This document shows positions 52,598-58,286 of a stretch of 58,286 nucleotides of DNA, in pieces (positions within the stretch are counted from its first letter, which is position 1; every line of letters starts with the position of its first letter). The DNA comes from an uncultured Pseudomonadota bacterium (lineage in GTDB: Bacteria; Pseudomonadota; Gammaproteobacteria; Ga0077536), in contig CAIKBL010000044.1 in NCBI GenBank assembly GCA_903825645.1, positions 1 through 58,286 of the forward strand, in the 5' to 3' direction. A model generated the notes under the pieces. The model worked only from the letters and a program-made list of their open reading frames with translations, was not told where the DNA came from and did no database searches. Made by a program: the position numbers and the translations under genes.

Positions 52598-54868
52598 TCA
52601 CAGGGCGGGACAGGAAACACGCTTGCGCAGAGCAGCAAACTGCGCGGTAAAGTCTGCTTTGGGCGCGGGTAGTCGCTTAGCGACGGTCGTCACCAATTCG
52701 CAAGCCGCCGCCGGTCGGGTCGAACCGGCTCGGATATCAATGCGACTCAACATCCCTTCCCACCAGACGTCCTGTTTCGGCGGCACCTTCTCAGTGATGA
52801 TCCGCCAAGCATTATCAGCCTCGATGAACCGTTTCGTCGCCTGCGCCGCATGCGCCAACGCCCGATAGGCATCCCCTGCGTGCGGAAAATCCTTGATGAG
52901 ACTGGTCGCCTCGGTATAAGCCGTCTCGCCCTGTCCCACGAGCAGCCGATCGTCGATTTGCTGCAAGCGTATGCGTCGCTCCATTTCGGGCAGCTTCTTC
53001 AATTGGGGCGCCAAAGCAGCGGCCAGACTCAGCCGCAAATGAACGTCCGACTGGCGATGGAGAAAAGGATAGTACTGTTCGAGTTGCCAACTCTCAGCGG
53101 GCACATTCCCACGCGCCTGAATGTCGGCCAGTAGCCGCTCCGGTTGATGAAGACGTTCATAGGTCTCCAGACGGCACCACAGATAAGCGCGCTTGAGCGT
53201 CACGGATTGTCCCGACACCTTCTGCTCCTGCACCATCAGCCGCTGCAAGTACTGCGCGGGCGCCGGGTCGGTCACCGCGAGCAGCTGGTAATAAAATGCC
53301 TGATTTTGAGGGGACTCTTTGTCTTCCTTCGGCAGCGCCTTCCACGCCGCGAGGGCCTGTTGCGCAATACCCTCAAGTCCCTTACCGGTTTGCGTCGCCT
53401 CAGCAAAGTCTTTGGCGAGCACGTAGTAGCGTGTCTTCTCTACGCCGCCCGCAAACTGTCCGGTCGATTTGACGCTATCCAGATAGCGCAGCGCCGCCCC
53501 CGGCTCGCCGCTTTGCTGGGCAAGAATAAGCCGCGCACCATCCGCATCCTGATCACCCGGGCTCTGCGCGACAAAACGCTTCGCGGCGGTGACCAGCGCA
53601 TTGCGGCTTGCCGCATTGATATTGACCTCGGCGTTCCGGGCCCGCGCGATATAGGCAAGCTTGGTCGCGGCCTGTTGGACGGCAGGCTCGGTGCCGCCCC
53701 GTAACAGTTTCTCGGCTTCGCGGGCCGCGTCCTCATTGATGTTGCTTTTCAGCAGGGCGACCGCGTGTCGGTAGTGGAAACGCTCAAAATCCATACCCGG
53801 TGCACGGAGCTGCTGCATGAAGAATTCATGATATTTCTGGATAGCCGTCAACCATTGCTGGTTGTTGAAATTGAATTCCGCGAGCAGAAGCTCGGTGTAG
53901 GATCCGAGACCTTCGCGTGCAAGTTCCGGGGCATAACCCAGCATGTCGCCCAGCAGCGCCATCGTCATGTGCCCACTGTCGATGATGCGACGAATCTTCT
54001 CCGCGGCTTGTCGCGCGCCCACGCCGGTCTCGCGACCATGCGTGCCGGCCCGATGTTGCGCAAGTAGCATCATGGCCTCGGCGTGCAAATTGGCGGTTTC
54101 CGCATCTTCGCCGGCCACCGCGCCAGCCGCCATCTCCGGCGGCACCTTGCCGTGAAGGATACTGAGCTCGGCATCCGCGACCTTATACACCGGATTCTTC
54201 GGATCGGCGGCCAAGGATTTCTTCAGTCCCTCGAAGATCTGAATCGCGCGCGGCTCCTCTCCATTAGCCTTCGCCATGAAGCCCATACCCAGCCATCCTC
54301 CGTAAACCAGATTAGGCTGGAAAATCTGCATCGCCGCGGCTCGGAACCCGTGTTTCGCGGCGTAGAGGTATTTATCGTGATGCGCTTTCTGTGCAGGGCG
54401 ATCGGCCAGGGTCAACTCCAGCCAGGCCTGCCAATAGGGAAACGCAGATAAGGCGAAGTTCAGATCGTCCCACGTTGCCGAGCGGTAGATCTGCTCAAGC
54501 GCGCCTTCGTCACTCCCAGCGGCCACCTCAATGCCCCGGAGTCGGGTTTCGGTTCGCCCCCGCATCGACTTCGCAACTTCCCGTAATTGCAGTAGTACCG
54601 CGTCCGGCGCGTTGCCCTGCCGGGCCCCGTCCACCGAGGTCCCGAATTCATGCGCAACGCGCACAAATTCTGACGTCGGTGCCTGCTCGTTCAGGCGCGC
54701 GAGAAGTGCCTGCGCACTCGTGAGCGGATCGGTTTCCGCTCGCACGCCGAGGCTCGCGGTCAGGCCGACAACGTAAAGCGTGAGTGCGAGCCCGTAGCTC
54801 GCCCAATAGCACACTGAAAGGCGTCGAATGGTGCGGTCTGCCAGACCAAGGCGTAGCGGATTAAACAC
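52598..54868 (-). CDS. Large periplasmic TPR-like repeat protein of the ExbBD-vWA module
   Basis: The 756-residue protein starts with a basic stretch and one hydrophobic segment (VCYWASYGLALTLYVVGLTASLGVRA, read as two short pieces; cleavage near ...VRA before ETDP), then consists of helical repeats of the TPR/tetratrico kind throughout. It is probably secreted to the periplasm or anchored there. I choose the GTG at 54868, one base after the vWA stop, since it gives a cleaner signal peptide; an in-frame ATG at 54907 adds 13 residues. The gene is the fifth of the ExbB-ExbD-ExbD-vWA-TPR series and may act as scaffold or receptor for the motor. Confidence 0.72.
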   Translation of the reverse strand: MFNPLRLGLADRTIRRLSVCYWASYGLALTLYVVGLTASLGVRAETDPLTSAQALLARLNEQAPTSEFVRVAHEFGTSVDGARQGNAPDAVLLQLREVAKSMRGRTETRLRGIEVAAGSDEGALEQIYRSATWDDLNFALSAFPYWQAWLELTLADRPAQKAHHDKYLYAAKHGFRAAAMQIFQPNLVYGGWLGMGFMAKANGEEPRAIQIFEGLKKSLAADPKNPVYKVADAELSILHGKVPPEMAAGAVAGEDAETANLHAEAMMLLAQHRAGTHGRETGVGARQAAEKIRRIIDSGHMTMALLGDMLGYAPELAREGLGSYTELLLAEFNFNNQQWLTAIQKYHEFFMQQLRAPGMDFERFHYRHAVALLKSNINEDAAREAEKLLRGGTEPAVQQAATKLAYIARARNAEVNINAASRNALVTAAKRFVAQSPGDQDADGARLILAQQSGEPGAALRYLDSVKSTGQFAGGVEKTRYYVLAKDFAEATQTGKGLEGIAQQALAAWKALPKEDKESPQNQAFYYQLLAVTDPAPAQYLQRLMVQEQKVSGQSVTLKRAYLWCRLETYERLHQPERLLADIQARGNVPAESWQLEQYYPFLHRQSDVHLRLSLAAALAPQLKKLPEMERRIRLQQIDDRLLVGQGETAYTEATSLIKDFPHAGDAYRALAHAAQATKRFIEADNAWRIITEKVPPKQDVWWEGMLSRIDIRAGSTRPAAACELVTTVAKRLPAPKADFTAQFAALRKRVSCPAL

Positions 54869-54869
54869 G

Positions 54870-56090
54870 TCAGATGAGCTCCAGCAAATCGCCCATTTCC
54901 TTGGCAAACTTACCGCCCATGATGAGGATGATCAGGCGCCGCGTGACGCTGATTTCCCCTTCGAGCGTGGACGCGTCTCCGCCACCGGCATCCGCAATGA
55001 TCCTAAAATCCACCATGGAATCATTGCGGTACATGCCCCGATCGACCTTGCGGCCAACCTTGGCTTCCAGTGCCGCGGGATTCGACTGGTCGCTGACATC
55101 GAGCGTCGAGACTACGCCCCCCTTGGCGGCGAAGCGACGGACTTCGTGCACGATACCGTCGACCTTGCTGCCTTCTGGGGGATAATCCGCGATGAGGATA
55201 ATGACTTTTCGAGCGCCCGGCCGCCAATCAGAGCCTTCGATGGCGGCATGAATACCGGCGCCGACGGCTTCGTACATATCACCGCCACCGACCGCCTCAA
55301 GTCCGCGGGCAAAATCCTGGATACGCAGGGTGCTGTAGGTCAGCGGTTGGTTCCGCGTCACCCAATCCGCAGCATCATAGTCTTTGTAGGCAACCACCCC
55401 GAAACGCGCGAGCGGCACAAGCGCACGCACCACCGTAACGAGCTCCTCCACGCGATGCTTCACCTCTTCGAGTACCCAGCCCATCGTGCCGGTCGCATCA
55501 ATGACAAACACCACATCGAGCCCAGACTCGCGCATCCCCGCGAGATAAGCCGCGAACTGATTGGAAGAGCCCCCGAGCGCGTTACCGATGCCAACCCCAA
55601 AGCCCGCGGTGCCGCCGCCACTACCGCCGCCCGTCCCGCCGCTCGTCATCGGCCCTAGGGTCCCAACCGTTGGGATACTGGCGCGCTGAATGAGTCCTGC
55701 AGTGCCTGGGGTGGCAACCGCAATCTGCACCGGCTGCGTCTCATCACCGGCACCCCCCGCCTGTGCTTTCAGGGAAAGCGCGACGTCCGGGGGGGGCGGC
55801 GCTACCGCCTGCGGCGCAATCAGCACCTCCGGTGGTTCAAGCTCGAAATCGGATTCAAATTGCAGGGGCTCATCGCGATTCTTCTGCTCTTCTTCTGCCG
55901 GCGTCGGTTTCGGCAGCTGGGCCGGTACTTCGACCACGATCTGGCGGCCCTTGACCATCTCCATCTGCTTGGCCAACGCCTCATCGGCCTGTTTGATTTC
56001 ATGGCCTATCTTGCGGGCCGAGAGACTATGGATCGCGATGGAGACCACGAGCAGCGCGACCCAGAGGATAAATCGCGGGATTCTGCGCAT
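54870..56090 (-). CDS. TonB-shaped membrane protein with C-terminal vWA domain
   Basis: The 406-residue protein has an N-terminal membrane helix (8-24), a charged helix, then a Pro/Glu-rich stretch (about 52-105), a Gly-rich linker (148-175) and a von Willebrand factor A domain from about residue 190. The MIDAS reads DATGT (D198, T200, T202), with MYEAVGAGI and ILIADYPPEG further along. Membrane helix plus Pro-rich span is the TonB plan, but the TonB C-terminal domain is replaced by vWA, so it could carry ExbB/ExbD-driven force to a partner by metal-dependent adhesion. It starts two bases after the second ExbD gene. Confidence 0.85.
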   Translation of the reverse strand: MRRIPRFILWVALLVVSIAIHSLSARKIGHEIKQADEALAKQMEMVKGRQIVVEVPAQLPKPTPAEEEQKNRDEPLQFESDFELEPPEVLIAPQAVAPPPPDVALSLKAQAGGAGDETQPVQIAVATPGTAGLIQRASIPTVGTLGPMTSGGTGGGSGGGTAGFGVGIGNALGGSSNQFAAYLAGMRESGLDVVFVIDATGTMGWVLEEVKHRVEELVTVVRALVPLARFGVVAYKDYDAADWVTRNQPLTYSTLRIQDFARGLEAVGGGDMYEAVGAGIHAAIEGSDWRPGARKVIILIADYPPEGSKVDGIVHEVRRFAAKGGVVSTLDVSDQSNPAALEAKVGRKVDRGMYRNDSMVDFRIIADAGGGDASTLEGEISVTRRLIILIMGGKFAKEMGDLLELI

Positions 56091-56092
56091 AC

Positions 56093-56539
56093 CTATTTCT
56101 CCGCGCCTTCGCCCGTCGCGCGTGTGAGCGTGACAATGGCTATCTTGCCAACCCCAGCTTGTCCGAGCTCCTGAATGATCTGCGCCACCTTGACGGCTTC
56201 GAGTCGCGCATCCGCGGCGAGTTTGACTTCTCGCCCGTCGCCTAGCGCCTTGACGCGCGCAACCAAATCTTTGGGCGACACCGCCTCCCCGTTCAGGAAC
56301 AGGGCGCCCACCTGTGTCACCGTCAACTGAATCGCCTCATTCGCAAGATTATTGGAGGCCGCCGATTTCGGCGGGAAAATCTGCAATTGGACATCGAAAT
56401 TCGCGGCCACGATAAAAAACAAGATTAGCAAGAAAATCACGTTCAGCATGAAGAACGTGCTTTCCCAGCGGCGCTCGCGCGCTTCCTCAGCGCTATTACC
56501 GCTGATCAAATCCATCGTCGAGCGATGACCGTCTAACAC
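56093..56539 (-). CDS. Second ExbD/TolR-like protein, lacking the pore Asp
   Basis: The 148-residue product has the ExbD plan: short cytoplasmic N-terminus, one membrane helix (about 29-46) and a periplasmic domain (IQLTVTQVGALFLNGEAVSPKDLVARV). Aligned by the FF pair, the conserved Asp of ExbD/TolR helices is Asn33 here (MLNVIFLLILFF). It therefore should not carry protons by itself. Start is GTG with AGAGGA upstream; an ATG at 56515 is an alternative. It lies between the canonical ExbD and the vWA gene. Confidence 0.85.
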   Translation of the reverse strand: MLDGHRSTMDLISGNSAEEARERRWESTFFMLNVIFLLILFFIVAANFDVQLQIFPPKSAASNNLANEAIQLTVTQVGALFLNGEAVSPKDLVARVKALGDGREVKLAADARLEAVKVAQIIQELGQAGVGKIAIVTLTRATGEGAEK

Positions 56540-56554
56540 GAATGCAATATCCTC

Positions 56555-56995
56555 TTACTTGAATTGTTGCGCTTCGCGCAGACTCACCCGGGCATAACCG
56601 CGGGCGTTCACCAAATCGATCACATCAACCGCCCGCTGTAAATCGACGCCATGATCGCAGGCAATCACCACCGGCTTCGCGCCTTTTTTATCGGGTTTAG
56701 GCAGCCGTCCCGCGAGCTCACCCAGCGTCGTTCTCTGTCCGTCGAGCCAGACCTCGCCGGCCTTATGCAGCTCGATATAGACCAGCGTAGATTCATTGGT
56801 CGTACTGCCCGGGGACTGACTCTCTTCTTTTTTCGTACTGTTGAGCTCTATGCCGTGTGGCACAACAAAGCTGCTCTCCAGCATGAAAAAAATGAGCAGG
56901 ATGATGAAACAATCAACCAGCGGCACGAACGTGATCTTGATGGGGTGCTTCTTCTTTCGCCCCAAGGATAACGAGATGCGCCCGATTTCAGCCAC
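56555..56995 (-). CDS. ExbD/TolR-family proton-motor subunit
   Basis: The 146-residue product keeps the essential Asp28 in its single helix (PLVDCFIILLIFFML), followed by a periplasmic ExbD domain (TLVYIELHKAGEVWLDGQRTT, VDVIDLVNARGYARVSL, kept as short parts). It forms the proton path with ExbB. The GTG start lies inside the end of the exbB gene (8-base overlap), so translation is coupled. It is followed after 15 bases by the Asp-less ExbD. Confidence 0.9.
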   Translation of the reverse strand: MAEIGRISLSLGRKKKHPIKITFVPLVDCFIILLIFFMLESSFVVPHGIELNSTKKEESQSPGSTTNESTLVYIELHKAGEVWLDGQRTTLGELAGRLPKPDKKGAKPVVIACDHGVDLQRAVDVIDLVNARGYARVSLREAQQFK

Positions 56996-57650
56996 TGAGC
57001 GTCTCGACGGTCAAGACGCGAGTCAAGATGTCAGAAACCTCTTCAGAGACGCGTTCCAGACGTGTCTGCAGGGCGGCGTGGAGCGTCGTGAAGATAATGG
57101 CGATGACGAGTCCCACCGCGGTACAGACGAGGGCCTGCCAAATCCCGTTCGCCAGTGCGCTGGAGCCCTTTTCCGATCCCGCAACAGCGGCGAGATGGCG
57201 GAATGCATCGATCATGCCGAGCACCGTACCAAGCAATCCCAACACCGGCGACAGGTAGTACACGATTTCAAGCGCCCGGAGGAGTTTTCCATACGGTCGA
57301 AGGAACGCCATGCCGCGGCGCGCAAGCTCGTCGCGGAGCGTTTCGCGATCGGCGGTGCCGAGCTTCATCAGCCCAAATTTCACATCCTTGGCAAGCTTCA
57401 GCCAGGATTTGTCCAGCGCCTTCTGCGCCCCTTCATGATCACCCGTGCCCCAACGCTGAATCGCATTCTTGATGGTCGTGAAGCGGGAATCCGTAACCGT
57501 AGTGAATTGCAGCACCTTGTAGAACACCATCGACAAACCGATGACGGATACCGTCAGCTGGACGCCGACTACGGCACCGCCCAACTCAACCAGCGTTCTG
57601 GCGGAGCCCCAAGTGAAGCTCAGCAGATCTCCGAGACTGTGTATTTCCAT
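56988..57650 (-). CDS. MotA/TolQ/ExbB-family proton-channel subunit
   Basis: The 220-residue product has three membrane segments (about 23-45, 128-150, 170-192) and the family core SPVLGLLGTVLGMIDAF with T142 and ALVCTAVGLVIAI with T177, the two Thr that line the channel in ExbB and TolQ. It converts proton flow into movement of ExbD-type partners. It is the first gene of the module ExbB-ExbD-ExbD'-vWA-TPR, and the minus-strand run continues into the ligase, GTPase and DUF1329 genes. The ATG has a weak AGAGAG upstream. Confidence 0.92.
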   Translation of the reverse strand: MEIHSLGDLLSFTWGSARTLVELGGAVVGVQLTVSVIGLSMVFYKVLQFTTVTDSRFTTIKNAIQRWGTGDHEGAQKALDKSWLKLAKDVKFGLMKLGTADRETLRDELARRGMAFLRPYGKLLRALEIVYYLSPVLGLLGTVLGMIDAFRHLAAVAGSEKGSSALANGIWQALVCTAVGLVIAIIFTTLHAALQTRLERVSEEVSDILTRVLTVETLSG

Positions 57651-58043
57651 GACTCTCTATTCTCGTTGGGTTGTATTCCAGGGCGGGCACGTGCTGCTTT
57701 AATCGCGGCGGTATCCCCACCGACGACGCAGTAAAGGCTGCCCTCGCGGCAGTGTAGCCGCTGTGCAGCGCATTAAAACAGCCTTCACGGAAAATTTCTC
57801 GCGATTCGCACCTATCCTCGGGAGGAACCCGAGTTCCCTTGCAAACGTGTAACTACTCGATGCCGCGATGCCAAGGGCGCTCTGCGAGCACCTAACCGAC
57901 TCCACAAGGCGTGGCAATGTTGCACGTCGCAACACCTCGCGTGCCGCCATGACCTAGGGCCTTCGCCACCGGGGCATCTCTACCGTTCAGCTACCGATTT
58001 TTCAGCCGGCGGACAAGTGTAGGCCCATCCCCTGCCGGGCGGA
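57651..58043. other. Promoter-side region of the exbB module, no supported gene
   Basis: About 390 bases lie between the exbB start and the group II intron end. An 83-codon open frame (57699-57950, minus) has no family features and a poor start. The promoter of the exbB run should be here unless transcription comes from the intron side. No strong hairpin was found. Confidence 0.45.
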
Positions 58044-58286
58044 ATCGGGAAGGAGGCGGGATTACCCCCGCCGTCCTCCCACACCACCGGACGTGCGGTT
58101 CCGCATCCGGCGGTTCATTGACCACACTGGAGTCGTCGCCTCGTATCAAGCAGCGATACCAGACTTAATCGATCAAAGAAGGACTTCGGGAAAGCCTGGC
58201 TCAGGGGGCTCGCGCCACTATTCCACCCCCGCCCACGTTACTGGAAGGCCGAGCGAAACGCCCGTTCTTCCGTCAGTCCCGCCCGC
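58044..58286 (-). mobile_element. 3' end of a bacterial group II intron (truncated by window edge)
   Basis: Read on the minus strand, the sequence has the domain V hairpin at about 58083-58116 (ACCGCCGGA / TCCGGTGGT stem with a 2-base CG bulge and a short TGCG/CGCA upper stem), then a domain VI stem (GGCGGG / TCCCGCC with GGAGG/CCTCC), ending in TTCCCGAT at about 58044, the usual intron 3' end. The sequence before domain V resembles the 3' part that follows an intron-encoded reverse transcriptase ORF, which would lie beyond 58286. The domain V loop looks shorter than the standard. Confidence 0.75.

Noticed and set aside
52598-57650. ExbB/ExbD genes as a Zorya-type defence system
   Set aside because: ZorB has an OmpA-like peptidoglycan-binding domain and the system includes ZorC/ZorD or ZorE, none of which is present.
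57699-57950. 83-codon open frame upstream of exbB
   Set aside because: No recognisable domain, weak start, and composition like other shadow frames.

Overview
The window looks like the chromosome of a GC-rich Gammaproteobacterium. The phylogenetic hints are a fused rlmKL gene, dusC, arfB, yaeQ, yaiI, a ybiB-type gene and an 880-residue pepN. Accessory content (acyl-CoA ligase, lone thiolase, DUF1329 protein, flavin monooxygenases, an extradiol-type dioxygenase, NTF2-like proteins, a quinohemoprotein, a carboxylase/hydantoinase pair) suggests a free-living degrader of aromatic, steroid-like or other hydrophobic compounds. I saw no tRNA, rRNA or CRISPR array, and no gene that reads as a dedicated helix-turn-helix regulator.

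Layout. 0-5 kb: acetone/acetophenone-carboxylase-like hyuA-hyuB plus a RidA protein, closed by a strong terminator. 5.2-9 kb: an Opi3/PEMT-like membrane methyltransferase overlapping a tail-anchored 2-oxoglutarate oxygenase, then a SAM methyltransferase and a DEAD-box helicase. 9.2-12.1 kb: a split, phenylphosphate-synthase-like dikinase whose ATP-grasp subunit carries a cyclic-nucleotide-binding domain. 12.2-31 kb: mostly housekeeping or conserved genes (dusC, arfB, ybiB, pepN, HAD, NYN, yaeQ, a luciferase-like monooxygenase, FIST, DUF167, a PQQ/cytochrome c dehydrogenase, an MFS carrier, def). 31-37.2 kb: VOC dioxygenase, GST, and a PhyH dioxygenase / SAF-domain dehydrogenase / flavin monooxygenase operon. 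37.3-41.7 kb: rlmKL, then a Fur-box-preceded iron uptake pair in which FTR1 is fused to a probable beta-barrel. 41.8-43 kb: a redoxin gene with an in-frame TGA at its catalytic cysteine, read here as a selenoprotein. 44-48.5 kb: MFS, cNMP-patatin, thiolase. 57.7-48.6 kb (minus strand): one long run ExbB-ExbD-ExbD-vWA-TPR followed by acyl-CoA ligase, G3E GTPase and DUF1329. The last 240 bases are the 3' end of a group II intron that continues outside the window.

The strongest candidates for something new are: (1) the Sec-containing redoxin at 41781-42962; (2) the ExbB/ExbD/ExbD' envelope motor coupled to a TonB-shaped vWA protein and a periplasmic TPR protein, with one ExbD lacking the proton-carrying Asp; (3) the FTR1 permease fused through an apparent signal peptide to an outer-membrane-type barrel; and (4) the cNMP-gated split dikinase near a carboxylase. 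Functions are inferred from motifs read by eye; no database search was run.
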